From the NCBI GenBank assembly GCA_028829895.1, contig CM054181.1, positions 30,833,357 through 30,897,356 on the forward strand: DNA of 64,000 nt, written 5' to 3'. The notes beneath the pieces are model-generated. The model had not been told where the DNA came from. It ran no database searches and worked only from the letters and a program-made list of their open reading frames with translations. The DNA comes from Sinotaia quadrata (Eukaryota; Mollusca; Gastropoda; Architaenioglossa; Viviparidae). The position numbers and the translations under genes were made by a program. Position 1 is the first letter of the stretch, and every line of letters begins with the position of its first letter. Of the stretch, positions 37,001 through 47,362 are shown piece by piece.

Positions 37001-38170
37001 AAAGCCTATTTTTATGCTGACGACACTGGTTATTAATAACGTGTAATCAGAATGTTTTATAAGGCTGTGCTTGGCGTAAACAAAGTGAAAAGCGTCAGCC
37101 AATCCGCAGACAGTTTATCAAAGCTTACTATAAGTTACCAAGCATGCTCTCATAAAAAGACGGTCGCGATTGGTTGAAACGCACACAAGGGGAGACAGTT
37201 TCGTCCTGTAATGCGTAATGTAAACATGGAGAAACGAATCGCTAATTTGTTGAATTCATGTAAAGAAAGCAACATCTTAGAAAAAGAAAGCATTCAGATT
37301 AAAGATTTGATATCTGATTATTTTGCTAATGAGGATGTAGCTGATGGATTTTCTTCTGAAAGTGACACGGACAGCGAATCGCGTGATCGAACAACGAAAA
37401 AGACGAAGCAGACGACAGCTGACGATAACTGACTGTACACTGAAGTGAAAGGTGTGCTATAATTACTGGATTATTTAAACGATATTTTTTTTTAAGAATG
37501 TGAAAGTAATGCAGCTTTAATCTGTGATTTATTTAGTGGAGCTAGTATCAGATTTAGAAAGAGGTATCAATTCAATATTATGCCTTAATTTTAGAATATT
37601 CTGTGAGCCACAATAATCATTCTCGCATACAGAAATTCTAATCGTTATGGCTTAAAAAGACTGTTGTCTGTAAATGATGTAACAATATATTTGTTGTTTA
37701 TAGTTATTACAGTGTTAGCTATTGTGTCTTCTTCAACTCTGATTGCAAATGAAGCAGATTAATATATGGTTGCTAAGGAAAAACCTCTCAGAAATGTGTT
37801 CAATCTTTGAGGCCGATTTTCTCAAAATGGCCGTCCGGACAGTAGTGCACTTCAAACAAACATAACTTTTCCATATTTTGTCCTACACTCTTTATTTTTA
37901 TATCAACAGAAAGCCCTTTCAATTTTCTTTCTATTGATATATATATCTCAATACCCCCAAAATCCGACTTAAGTATCTTTTTGTGGTGACAGGTCACAAA
38001 TCTTTGTCAAAACAGATTATATTTTTTTTATGTTTCTTTATCTTTTCTTAAGAAGAATGTATATTGCGGAATTATTTAAATGTATACTTTTTTCCCCTTT
38101 AGATAAAGACATGTTCCATGAGATTGTGAAACTGAGAATGCAGATGGCAAAAGCCAGACTGGGCATCTAA
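23709..38170 (+). CDS. RAB3IP: Rabin8/RAB3IP-like Rab guanine nucleotide exchange factor (11 coding exons)
   Basis: Coding exons 23709-25021, 27195-27287, 27556-27721, 29799-29894, 31404-31481, 31815-32045, 32674-32802, 33574-33653, 34210-34309, 36331-36397 and 38103-38170 join with matching phases to 806 residues and a TAA. Rabin8 catalyses GDP release from Rab8 in vesicle traffic and ciliogenesis. Residues ~505-600 form the Sec2 coiled coil ([57 protein letters not shown]). Residues 660-806 are the conserved C-terminal region ([48 protein letters not shown]). Vertebrate Rabin8 is ~470 residues; this copy has a ~440-residue Gln/Ser/Pro/Asn-rich, probably disordered N-terminal extension holding ten 16-residue repeats. 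The ATG at 23709 has A at -3, but an earlier coding exon cannot be excluded because GAT AGA upstream stays open. Family assignment is firm; ortholog versus RAB3IL1-like status is not resolved, as invertebrates often carry one gene. Confidence 0.93.
24300..24779 (+). repeat. 48-bp coding minisatellite, 10 copies (16-aa repeat)
   Basis: Ten tandem units of about 48 bp encode variants of [16 protein letters not shown] (residues ~198-357). The first six are close to identical. The last four drift to the IQAADN form, and two more vestigial LRQIL/VRQIS units follow to about 24860. Substitutions keep the frame and the PRQ core, so the repeat has evolved as protein. Confidence 0.95.
25022..27194 (+). 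other. Intron of the Rabin8-like gene
   Basis: Donor GTGAGA at 25022 and acceptor CTATCCACAG ending at 27194. AT-rich with a poly-T run at 26560-26572. No coding exon was recognised inside. Confidence 0.8.
27195..27287 (+). CDS. RAB3IP: Rabin8-like exon 2
   Basis: 93 bp, entering with one base of a split Gly codon and leaving with two bases of a split Ser codon. Encodes [20 protein letters not shown] and a short Ala/Gly/Ser tail. No vertebrate counterpart is obvious, but both junction phases fit the flanking exons exactly. Confidence 0.75.
27556..27721 (+). CDS. RAB3IP: Rabin8-like exon 3, start of the Sec2 coiled coil
   Basis: Acceptor TTTTTAAAG, donor GTAAAG. Encodes a basic stretch ([15 protein letters not shown]), RRCSQSM and [17 protein letters not shown], the N-terminal turn of the Sec2-type GEF helix. 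Ends in phase 0. Confidence 0.9.
27722..29798 (+). other. Intron of the Rabin8-like gene
   Basis: Holds loosely repeated AAACTTGG/TTTTAACAGA words (27760-27990), a duplicated ~85-bp segment around 29075-29220 (TTAGCACAAAATAAATGTG appears twice), and a T/G-rich tract at 28885-28950. No exon recognised. Confidence 0.75.
29799..29894 (+). CDS. RAB3IP: Rabin8-like exon 4, Sec2 coiled coil
   Basis: 96 bp, phase 0 at both ends (acceptor CATTTCAG, donor GTGAGT). Encodes [16 protein letters not shown] then [16 protein letters not shown], the most conserved part of the Rab8-binding coiled coil. Confidence 0.96.
29895..31403 (+). other. Intron of the Rabin8-like gene
   Basis: AT-rich, with an (AT)n run at 30901-30921 and one copy of a ~75-bp dispersed repeat at 30417-30490. 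No exon recognised. Confidence 0.75.
30417..30490 (+). repeat. Dispersed ~75-bp repeat, copy A
   Basis: TAGAGGATGCATTGTTGAGC followed by TAAAAAGAATTAATAATGA and TTAGAGAATTCATTGTTTAA. A close copy lies at 33934-34008 in another intron of the same gene. Each copy itself looks like two related half-units. Confidence 0.8.
31404..31481 (+). CDS. RAB3IP: Rabin8-like exon 5, Sec2 coiled coil
   Basis: 78 bp, phase 0. Encodes [20 protein letters not shown] and TEANQR, continuing the heptad pattern of the GEF coiled coil. Acceptor ACTTAG, donor GTGAGC. Confidence 0.95.
31815..32045 (+). CDS. RAB3IP: Rabin8-like exon 6, end of the coiled coil and linker
   Basis: 231 bp, phase 0. Encodes [20 protein letters not shown], then a Ser/Lys/His-rich linker ([20 protein letters not shown]) and a charged [16 protein letters not shown] end. 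In vertebrate Rabin8 the equivalent linker carries phosphorylation sites; the Ser-rich basic run here is compatible with that (inference). Confidence 0.95.
32674..32802 (+). CDS. RAB3IP: Rabin8-like exon 7, C-terminal region
   Basis: 129 bp, phase 0. Encodes [20 protein letters not shown] and [19 protein letters not shown], matching the conserved F..W....CPFL..I..EDI.PCL pattern of the family. Confidence 0.95.
33574..33653 (+). CDS. RAB3IP: Rabin8-like exon 8
   Basis: 80 bp, leaving with two bases of a split Arg codon. Encodes [20 protein letters not shown] then GDSSYPR. The segment between IEP and KCAL is about 15 residues shorter than in vertebrates. Confidence 0.92.
33934..34008 (+). repeat. 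Dispersed ~75-bp repeat, copy B
   Basis: AGAAGATGCATTGTTGAGCT, AAAATGAATTATTAATGAGT and AGAGAATTCATTGTTTAAGA, in the same order as copy A at 30417-30490. It is followed by an (AT)n run at 34012-34037. Confidence 0.8.
34210..34309 (+). CDS. RAB3IP: Rabin8-like exon 9
   Basis: 100 bp after acceptor GTACGTTGCAG. Encodes [20 protein letters not shown] and [13 protein letters not shown], matching the KCAL..Q...CKHRIKL..S..Y.IS..CR.R block of vertebrate Rabin8, with the Cys and basic residues kept. Confidence 0.96.
34310..36330 (+). other. Intron of the Rabin8-like gene
   Basis: Dominated in its second half by a 28-bp minisatellite (listed separately). The remainder is AT-rich with no recognised exon. 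Confidence 0.8.
35345..36098. repeat. 28-bp minisatellite, about 27 copies
   Basis: The unit is AGCAATAAAACTACAATAAT plus TGACAGGG or TGACAGAA. Variants alternate in blocks (GGGAGC, AAAGC, AAAGAA), suggesting higher-order duplication. Each unit contains an AATAAA hexamer, so the array presents many poly(A)-like signals on the coding strand within the intron. Confidence 0.93.
36331..36397 (+). CDS. RAB3IP: Rabin8-like exon 10
   Basis: 67 bp after acceptor TTTTTTGTATGCAG. Encodes [22 protein letters not shown], one of the most conserved blocks of the family, leaving one base of a split Asp codon. Confidence 0.96.
36690..37997. mobile_element. DNA transposon, perfect 33-bp TIRs, in the last intron of the Rabin8-like gene
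   Basis: 36690-36722 and 37965-37997 are exact reverse complements (33 of 33). The ends begin GTGACCTGTCACC, itself a small palindrome, and AAAT borders the element on both sides, consistent with a 4-bp target-site duplication. The 1.3-kb body is richer in CpG than the surrounding intron and holds one small open frame (37211-37432) but no recognisable transposase domain. Perfect TIRs suggest recent movement by a transposase encoded elsewhere. The superfamily is not assigned. Confidence 0.88.
37211..37432 (+). CDS. Small acidic ORF inside the TIR element
   Basis: 73 codons; the internal ATG at 37226 has the better Kozak context (AACATGG). The N-terminal part is amphipathic ([23 protein letters not shown]), followed by an acidic Ser/Asp tract ([14 protein letters not shown]) and a basic tail (TTKKTKQTT). 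Many transposases start with such an acidic, disordered segment, so this could be the leftover first exon of the element's transposase. That is inference, and I recognise no domain. Confidence 0.35.
   Translation: MRNVNMEKRIANLLNSCKESNILEKESIQIKDLISDYFANEDVADGFSSESDTDSESRDRTTKKTKQTTADDN
38103..38170 (+). CDS. RAB3IP: Rabin8-like exon 11 (terminal coding exon)
   Basis: Acceptor CCCCTTTAG. Encodes [22 protein letters not shown] and stops at TAA 38168-38170, matching the D...MF.E...LR..M..AKLG tail. It is a few residues shorter than vertebrate proteins, which continue after the LG. Confidence 0.95.
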
Positions 38171-39960
38171 TTGGTATTTCTTTGTGAAATGGCAGTGTTT
38201 CAAACCACATTAAACCAAACATTCAGTCTTAGCTTATCTTTGAGCATAAATCAACGAAATTGTTCATTGCAATCAATGACAGACTGCTAAAGTCACTGAC
38301 TGTAGAGATGTGTGTGTATGACTGCAAACAAGGAGAAAGAAGGCTCACAAGTAAATGTGTTTGATGTACAAATGTTGAAAATTGTAATTTGTAAAGTATT
38401 TGAGTGTGTCTTTGTTGTTTCATTCGCTTTCATCAGACAGGTTGCATACCAACCAATATTCAAACAGGTTGTTACAAAATCAGTTTAATCAGAGGTTGTT
38501 TTCATAACCACATACATAATCAGAAAGGTTGTTGCATAATTATTTTTATACAGAGAGTTTATAACATAATCAACATTAATCACCTGTTATAATTTAGACA
38601 ATATTTCCAGAAAAATGAATATGCAACTGCACTTTAATATTTTTCCTTTATTTTTTTTTTAATTTATATATTTTTGCATAATCAATTTTTAATTAAACCG
38701 GTTGTTTCATAACATTACTTTAATCAGAGATTGTTACTTAATTATATCTCATTAGACAAATTATTGCATAATTGTCTCTATGCAGATATTATCACATAAT
38801 GATAAAGAAACATCAACAGCATTATTTTTCATTTTTCCTACCCTTTGCTATATATAACAGACAATTATCACTTAATAATGGAGAAATAATGTGAAAAAAA
38901 ATTACAATTGCCAGCCACACCATGATGAAAAAAGAATGTGTATGTGTGTGGGGGGAAATAATTGTTCCAACACATTCTTTAATTGGCTACCTTAAAAATT
39001 TTTAATAAAATATAGGTATAGTATAACAAAGGAGAAATACTTAAAATGTCCTTTAAAATAATCATACATTTTGTTGCGCTTATAAATCATCGAGAGTTGT
39101 AGCAATTTCATGGAGAAAGTATTTATTTAGTTTATTTCATCATAATCTATAATTAATCTTTGATTAATTCAAAAAGATATATTGATTTAATCCATAATCT
39201 TTGCTATGTATTATAATTTAGTGGAAAGAACACTGTTGTGGTTGAAATTTTATCATTACATGGTTATCTCCTTATGCATTATCTTTACAGCTTCATTAGA
39301 AAGTTTGAAAAAGACTACAAATGGATCTTTTTGTTTCTGATTATTTGTATAAATAATTTGTTTTGACACTTTTGGAAGAGAAAAAAAATTGTTTCATTGA
39401 CACAATACAGATATTTAAAATTCTGCTTTTGCAAACTTAGTCAAGGGTTCACTTGTACTTAAATACTAAGCCAAAACTTTTTTGTGCACCTACTACAAGC
39501 AATAATTCCTCTTCATTTATTATTAAAATACTATAATCTAAGTCCTAGAACCATCACTTAACACTGAAAATTTGGATGCAGCTCTAGTATGCCTGCCTTC
39601 TGGTCATTCAGCATCAGCTCATCCACACATACTTGTAGTATATAATGCTGTTGTAATTGTCAATGCCATTTATGTTAACTGTTGAATAATTTTCATTTCT
39701 GATTAATATGTCATTTGAACTTTTTAATCCAGTGTATTTTGTAGTTTTGATTATGGATTAGATTTTTTATAAAGCAGATGCAATTGCATGTCAAGGAAAA
39801 TGCAGTATTAGAAAAGCAATTTATTGATGTTTTTAAACAGGAAAAGGGGCAATTTGAACATTAATTAACACTAACAGTCTAAAACTATGTACACATTCAG
39901 CAGTAAGAAAACTTAGGTTTTGTACTCATAGTGTATCACACTTAGGCCCTCATTTGTATT
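38171..39960 (+). other. 3' UTR of the Rabin8-like gene and intergenic DNA
   Basis: AT-rich. A degenerate repeat around GGTTGTT..CATAATCA runs through 38430-38800. A possible poly(A) hexamer AATAAA occurs at 39004-39009, but several AT-rich alternatives exist, so the transcript end is not fixed. Confidence 0.4.
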
Positions 39961-39964
39961 GGGG

Positions 39965-40306
39965 TAAAACCTTATGATGATAACAGCTTTCTCATTGATA
40001 TTGGGGTCATGATGCTGACAGCTTTCTCATTGATATTGGGGTCAACCCTATGATGCTGACAGCTTTCTCATTGATATTGGGGTCAACCCTATGTTGCTGA
40101 CAGCTTTCTCATTGATATTGGGGTCAACCTTATGATGCTGACAGCTTTCTCATTGATATTGGGGTCAACCTTATAATGCTGACAGCTTTCATTGATATTG
40201 GGGTCAACCTTATGATGCTGACAACTTTCTCATTGATATTGGGATCAACCTTATAATGCTGACACCTTTCTCATTGATACTGGGGTCAACCTTATGATGC
40301 TGACAC
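39965..40306. repeat. 41-bp minisatellite, about 8 copies
   Basis: Units of GCTGACAGCTTTCTCATTGA followed by TATTGGGGTCAACC(C/T)TATGA. One copy lacks a CTC and the outer copies are diverged. Confidence 0.9.
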
Positions 40307-40970
40307 TTACCAACACTTATCGTATAACTAATAGGTGGAAATATGCAAGTCCTGGTAAATTGAAGAAAGACAGTTTTTTAAAATTGATTTACTTATTTAG
40401 TTTTATTTAGTTATGTTAACAATCCAGCTTATGTTGTGTTGTTTTTATTTTGTGCATTTGTTTCAATGAGCTTTCAAATTGTGTCTCATTTAAAACTTTC
40501 ATTCAGCTTAATTATTCTAAGCATATTGCTGCTCATCCTTTAGTAAAAATGTCTGACTATATATATATATATGCTCTGTAATTGTATGTCTCAATCTTGA
40601 GAGTGCCAGGAACAAGTTTCTGTGTAAAGTCATAAATAAAGAAAAGTTCTGAAGAACCTTTTCCAAGACAGTGAAGTGATTGATTTTGTGTTTAATCTTG
40701 GTCATGTTTGAGTTAGAAGATCTATTTTTATTTCAGTCAAATGACATCTTTGAATCATGAGAGTCCAAAGTAAAGCAATTGTTTTTAATTTTCTAACTAA
40801 GCTGTATAGTCATCAGCAGTCCAGTAATTGGGTAAAGATAGGTGTGCTAATTTGTGACTTAATAAAGTTCTAGCTAAACATTTCAATAATCAAATACTCA
40901 TACAGTTAAATAGAATGTATAAAGACAGATAAAGTGCAGCATATTGAATATAAAGTTGTTACAGTCTCTG
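40307..40970. other. Intergenic, no gene recognised
   Basis: AT-rich with an (AT)n run at 40559-40572. The minus frame 40517-40705 is not supported. Confidence 0.5.
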
Positions 40971-40974
40971 AATT

Positions 40975-41490
40975 AAACTTAAACTTATTAGATTCCCTGA
41001 ATTAAACATATTAGATTCCCTGAATTAAATGTATTAGATTCCCTGAATTAAATGTATTAGATTCCCTGAATTAAACGTATTAGATTCTCTGAATTAAACT
41101 ATTAGATTCCCTGAATTAAATGTATTAGATTCTCTGAATTAACTTATTAGATTCTCCAAATAACTCATTAAATTCTCCAAATAACTCATTAAATTCTCTA
41201 AATTAAACTTTAAATTATTAGATTCTCTGAGTTAAACTTATTAGATTCTCCGAATAAACTCCTTAAATTCTCTGAATTCAACTCATTAGATTCTCTTAAT
41301 TAGACTTATTAGAGTCAGTGAATTCAACTCATTAGATTCTCTGAATTAAACTTATTGGATTCTCTGAAATAAACTTAAGCTTATCAGATTCTCTGAATTA
41401 AACTCATTAGTTTCTCTGAATTAATCTTAAACTTATTAGATTCTCTCAGGTAAATTATTAGATTCTCAGAACTTATAGATTCTGTGAATT
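40975..41490. repeat. Degenerate ~23-bp tandem repeat, over 20 copies
   Basis: ATTAGATTCCCTGAATTAAA plus a few bases, drifting to ATTAGATTCTCTGAATTAAA and further variants toward 41490. There are many indels, so it is an older or fast-drifting array. Confidence 0.85.
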
Positions 41491-44215
41491 AAACTCTTCT
41501 GTGTATTGGGATTAACAGTGAAGATGTTAAATAGTACTAATACTCTCTCCTACTGGTAAAAGTTATCTAGGTGATTATTAATCATTTTCTATTGTTACCA
41601 TTTTTTCATTGTATTTTTAAGTTTATTTAATTGGACTGTGTTGGTGTAAACTTGAGCTCACTTGTGGGCAAGGTTTGTTTACATTGTATTGTGAAAAGCA
41701 AATACTAACTTATTAAACTCCACTTGTAGTTAATCAGTGTGTACAGTTGTACTGTGGAAAAATGAAAAAGCATCATATTATCTATCATTAGTGTTATCAT
41801 TAGTGTAATTTTTTTTTTAATTTAGCACCCTCCAAGTTATACTGAATTGAAATCACAACCTAGAGAGTGCCTTAGAAAACGCCATTTAAAGTAGTACATT
41901 CTCCAAATCAGAAGCTGATTGGGTCAATTAGAGCCACCAGTTTATGACTGGAAATGTACTAACATAAAATTTAGTGTACACTCTACTTATCAAAAACCAT
42001 TTTCAACATTGAAACACTGTACACAGTGCTTCCCAGAAACTTAGCTTATTATTTTTAAAGCCAAATCATGATTATATCTTGTAGTACAAAATTGTTATTG
42101 GAGTATTCATGACTTTAATGCAATGCCTAATTTTAGTATCCAGTTTTAAGCACCTCTTATCTGTAAATAATGTTGATCATTGCAGAAAAATATTTTATCA
42201 TGCATATATATTTAATTGTTGGACCTAGAGCACAAACTGTTAGAATGTGGAGTACAAGTTAACTTAGTTTCTTATACTTTTATGATTAATTTTTTTTTAT
42301 AAATAATCATTGTATGAAACGCTTGTAAAATATGTACACATCAGTTTGATTCATTTGAAGTGATATAATCTGATATTCCAATTAACAGAGACTTTGTTTT
42401 GATCAGTATTTGTAATCCTTGCAAATGTATTGGAATATAACTATGCTCAGTAAATATTATTTTATTAATGTTTGGTTTAACCTTTAAAAGTTTTCTATTG
42501 ACTCCTGTGCAACATTCACCAATCAAACCATTCTTCATCTTTCTCCACATTGATTGTAAGTAATCCATTATGTGCTTGATGTTTGAATTCAGAATGTGTG
42601 TGATTGATGGGCTATATAGGGCATAATTCTTTTATTTATACAATAGTATTCACTTAATTCAGACAGGGATCATTTTCAAAATTCAAATTAAACATAAAGA
42701 ACATTTCCTTATTATTTCTTTATAATCTTAAAATATTCAATTAGACTATTTATTTGGATTTTGAAAGATTCTTCTTTCAAAATCTTGGGATTGGAAAATA
42801 GGAATAATACAAAGAAGGAATAAAAGAAAGATTTTGAAACAGTATATGATTTCAATTATTGGGAAATTGTATCAAACATCCTCTAATTATGACTCTTAAC
42901 ATTTCTGTCGTTTATCAAATGTTTGTGTGTTTTACCTTTGAAGTAAATGTAACTGTTTGAATTTTAGAAACTAAAGATATCCCTAAAAATGTCCAAATTT
43001 TAAAAATGCACTTTCTATCGAAATTTTTCTAAATCTTTAATTATTGATATCCATATTATTTTTAATTGAATATCTTGTTCTTAATCTATTAATAATGATT
43101 TACAGTAAGATCTTGTTGAAATTCATCTCTGCTAGCAATATTTACGATTGAAGAGGTTAGGAACAGAGTTTACTAAACTATTTACATACTTGAATATTTA
43201 TATACAAAACTTGTTTGTTTTTAATTATTATAAAATGTGCCTTAAACTGAAAAATAGTTTTATTTTTATCACAACTTTAAACAGTAGATTTATGTTCCTA
43301 TCTTCATCTGTGACCTAATCTTAGAGAACAATGTTATCCTGTTAAAAAAAAAAAAAAAAAAAAAAATCTGTTAGATTTAAATCATAATTGTTGTTGGTCA
43401 TGGCCATAAGAACATAACAACCTTATGTCTGATAATGATGTTTATATTTAATGTTATATAAGACATTCACCCAATATGTGTGTGTGTGTGTGAATTTTTA
43501 GCTTTCTTTGGCTTTTTGAATTTGATTTTGAATCTGTGCACATTTCACATAGCAGATGAACAGGGTGCTGAGATTTGGTTGTGAATGGCTGAAGAAAGTG
43601 CTGCAATTCAGTATGATTTAAGAAAGTGCTTTAGATTTGTTGTGCTTTTTGAAATGTTACTTGTTTAGTACTGAAAGTTTATACCTTTGGAGTACAAATG
43701 CCTGAGTTGATATCAAGCAAAAGAAACAAACAAACAAAAATCTGTTTAAATCAAAGGTAATTTGTCGTTTTGTGTGGGTTTCCTTTTCACCAACATACAG
43801 GAACTTCCAGTGTCATGAATTTCTATTTTTTATCTCAAGCCATCCTTTTATTCCATTACATAGTGAATGAAAGTGTAAATGTATAAAGCTTTTTGGGGTA
43901 ATGCATGACAAAACTACTCTCTCATAATTCTTCTATCATAAGTGTGAAGATGCAAAAATCATGACGGTTAAATGCACAATTGTCAAATTAATTGTACTGT
44001 ACACATACAGTATTTAAATACATAGACACATCATTTATCTGAAAACCAGTTCTGTATTAACTATCCAAAATACTCTTATTAAAGTGAAAATGAAATCAGT
44101 ATTTAACATTTACATAAGCCATGACATAAATATGGTGATTAGGGTGGTAAGGGTTTTAAACAGATGTAGTTTAAAATTCTTCCATAGATCTTTTTCTTCC
44201 AAATGAAAATTTATT
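41491..44215. other. Intergenic, no gene recognised
   Basis: AT-rich, with a 22-base A run at 43344-43365 and a short (GT)n at 43478-43491. No coding-like frame or transposon end was found. Confidence 0.5.
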
Positions 44216-44604
44216 GCTCAAGTGATCATCTTGTCCCAGTGATTTGGGACGTAATTTGCTCTTTATACATGTATATGTTGTATAAGGAATTAGCTCAAGT
44301 GATCATCTTGTCCCAGTGATTTGGGACGTAATTTGCTCTTTATACATTATGTGTTGTATAAGGAATTAGCACAAGTGATCATCTTGTCCCAGTGATATGG
44401 GACATAATTTGCTCTTTATACATGCCTGTGTTGTATTAGGAATTAGCACAAGTGATCATCTTGTCCCAGTGATTTGGGATGTAATTTGCTCTTTATACAT
44501 GCATGTGTTGTATAAGGAATTAGCACAAGTGATCATTTTGTCCCAGTGATTTGGGATTTAATTTGCTTTTTATACATGCACGTGTTGTATTAGGAATTAG
44601 CACA
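44216..44604. repeat. 77-bp minisatellite with internal hairpin, 5 copies
   Basis: Units start AGCACAAGTGATCATCTTGT and contain GTCCCA-GTGATT-TGGGAC, a perfect 6-bp stem with a 6-base loop, then GTAATTTGCTCTTTATACAT and GTTGTATAAGGAATT. The stem is retained in copies 1 and 2. In copies 3 to 5 the outermost pair or the 3' arm is altered while the five inner pairs remain. Confidence 0.92.
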
Positions 44605-46059
44605 GGTAGTAAGTCAGAGTACTAGAACCATTTATTAAACAAAATTAGAACACTCTTACACTTCTCTCTGTATGCAAATAAATATGAGATTATTAGCTAA
44701 CAGGATCATATTATCTCATCTCTGATTGGTTGTGAATGTTGTTCATTTTATTGAGAATTGTATAACATGGATTACTTCAGCATTGAGTTTTCTCTTGCAT
44801 GTAGTTTATGCTAAGATAGTCTCATCATCTGCATGTTAGTTGTTGAATTGTGTTTGCACGTTCTCTTGCACAGAGTTTATTCTTTTAGAGTTGCTGAGAT
44901 AATCTCAAGTCTTCATCATCTTGTAAATATTTCTGTGTATATGCCTGTAAGTTGTTGAATATTGTTTGCATTTTCTCCCACATCAGAAGTTAGAACAAAG
45001 AACTGTACTATTTATAAAGCTGTCCTGATATTTTTGTAAATAATATTAAATCAAAAGCTTTCATTACCTTCTTTCTTTTTTTCTGCTTTATTTTGGTGGA
45101 TTCTTGTCTTAATTATATATACACTTTTATTAACATTTACAACTGTATTTTGGGGACAGATATGTTGTTTTTTTATTAATCAAGAGAAGCTTAAACTATT
45201 CAGGATGTGCACATTTTATGGCAGTGGAGGTGTTTGTGATATTTAAAGTTACTATTGAGTGCTTTAGTTCTGAGACATTTGCATCTGATTTTAAATCCAT
45301 ATGTTTAAATGTTATTCAAATTTGAAATTATACCAATGAAAACCAGCTTGACCTCTCAACTGATTTCCATTTAATGTAAGGTCTGTGATATGAAAATGTG
45401 AGTTTTCATATGGAATTGAATGATTTTGTTTTTCTAAATATATTTGTCACCTAGCAGCTGAATTGATAATTATAATAATTGTTATAATTTTCTTTTCTTT
45501 TGTTGTGCATTTAGCTGTTAAAAGACAATATGGTACAAATTTAAATCATCTGAAATGTTTAATGTATAGTTTTTTTAATTATTATTTTCTTCAGAGTCTT
45601 CTAATACTAAATTAACTAAAAAGGGCAAATCAGAAAGTTTGAGCAGCATTTGGTTTTCTTTTCCAATTTATTACAATGGCATGGCAAACTTAAAAATTAT
45701 AGTTTGAGAATACGTATTTATTTTTTGTTTTTCCTTGTAGATATTGCATAAGAAACCCCAAACTAAACAAAATAACATACCTTACTGTTTAAATTATTTA
45801 TTATTTTATGAACTTGCTCTGCAATGTACAGAAAAAGCAATAAATAGTCCAGAGATTACAAATGGACTAAGTCTTTTCCTTTGTTGTTTTCTTCTCAGCA
45901 CTTTGAAGTATTTTAATTATTTTTTAAAATAATTATTATTTCCTTGCCGCTATTTCTTTCCGTAAACAATGTGAAATAATTACAGTGCTTACTATGGCAT
46001 TCTGATTGCATTGTGCAGTAGCAGGATCCACTTGACATAGATGTGTAAATGCTGAGATC
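44605..46059. other. Intergenic, no gene recognised
   Basis: AT-rich DNA. The short frame at 45744-45932 has no domain and no supporting context. Confidence 0.5.
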
Positions 46060-46215
46060 AAACTTAGAACCAGATAAACTAATAAAGCATCTCTTTTGTG
46101 AGTAGTAAGGAACCAAATAAACTAATATAGCTTCCCTTTTGTGCCTAGCTAAGAACCAAATAAACTAATAAAGCTTCCCTTTTGTGAGTAGTAAAGAATC
46201 AAATAAAAGTTCCCT
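46060..46215. repeat. ~43-bp minisatellite, about 4 copies
   Basis: AGAACCAAATAAACTAATAA followed by AGCTTCCCTTTTGTGAGTAG; the last copy is truncated. Confidence 0.85.
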
Positions 46216-47149
46216 TTTGCAACAATGTCTTCTTGTGAAGAATAATTTTTCTGCTTACCAGATATAGCATTTGTCATTGAAACTTATATCATGTTGAATC
46301 GTCTCAATTTGAAATTTAAATTTCTCCTTCATTTTTTATTTTGCTATTTTTTAATAAGTCTTGTGTATGTATTAATATGGGGAGGTCATGCCTATGAAGT
46401 AAGGTCATTGAGATTTTAAAGAATCCTCTCATTTGTTGATTAATAGTCAGTCACCCTGTTCAAGTTCTAAACCCAATCAGTATTTGTCTTAATAATTTTA
46501 CTCCTGCAGAACTGTTAGAACCATAGGAAAAGTGTTTAACATTATGACGCATGACTTTTTGCTGTTGCCAGCTTAACTGTTTTTCCAACCAAATAAAATC
46601 AGTAATTCAGTTTTTATTGTGTAATTAAAGTATTTCATTATATCTTGTTTAATCATACCATTAAAATATGTAAATTTACATTAACTATTTTTTATTAGAC
46701 AGAAGAAAGAATAGGAAATATTACATGCTTTGTAATTGTGCTTCATCTAACTCTTATTTGATTATACAATTTTATTGTCATATTTCACAAAGGTTTACTA
46801 TTAAAGTATCCATTTGCTAATACTAAAATGTGAAATCATGTAAAGCATATTAAACCCTTGCTGACAAGAGTATTTACATTGATGAAATATACAGTTATCA
46901 AGAATTGGGTTAGTGTATTCTGCTGTCAAGTTCTTGTTGTTAACAAACTTAGCCAGAAGCTTGGAGAACTGAAGAAGTAAAATACCAAAGAAGAACTAAT
47001 CGCAAAATATGAGAAAAGCTTCATGATTCAGTCTACTTTGCCTCATGTGGTGCTTGCTATCCAGATGTTACTATAATTGTTCCATTTATTGCTTCAATAC
47101 AAGATTACAATACTCAAAGCTAAATGTTGACTGCAAACAGTTGAGTCCT
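46216..47149. other. Intergenic, no gene recognised
   Basis: AT-rich; nothing supportable was seen. Confidence 0.5.
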
Positions 47150-47362
47150 TCAGCCACAATGGTCAAGGACTGTCTCTGATACTGTGATAAATCATGAGCC
47201 ACAATGGTTAAGGACTGTCTCTGATACTGTGATAAATCATGAGACACAATGGTCAAGGGCTGTCTCTGATATGATTATAAATCATGAGCCACAATGGTCA
47301 AGAGCTGTCTCTGATATGGTGATAAATCATGAGCCACAATGGTCAAGGGCTGTCAGCATGGA
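47150..47362. repeat. 45-bp minisatellite, about 4.7 copies
   Basis: Units of GAGCCACAATGGTCAAGGAC followed by TGTCTCTGATACTGTGATAA and ATCAT. Open on plus as a 15-residue repeat because 45 is a multiple of three; there is no other sign of coding. Confidence 0.9.
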
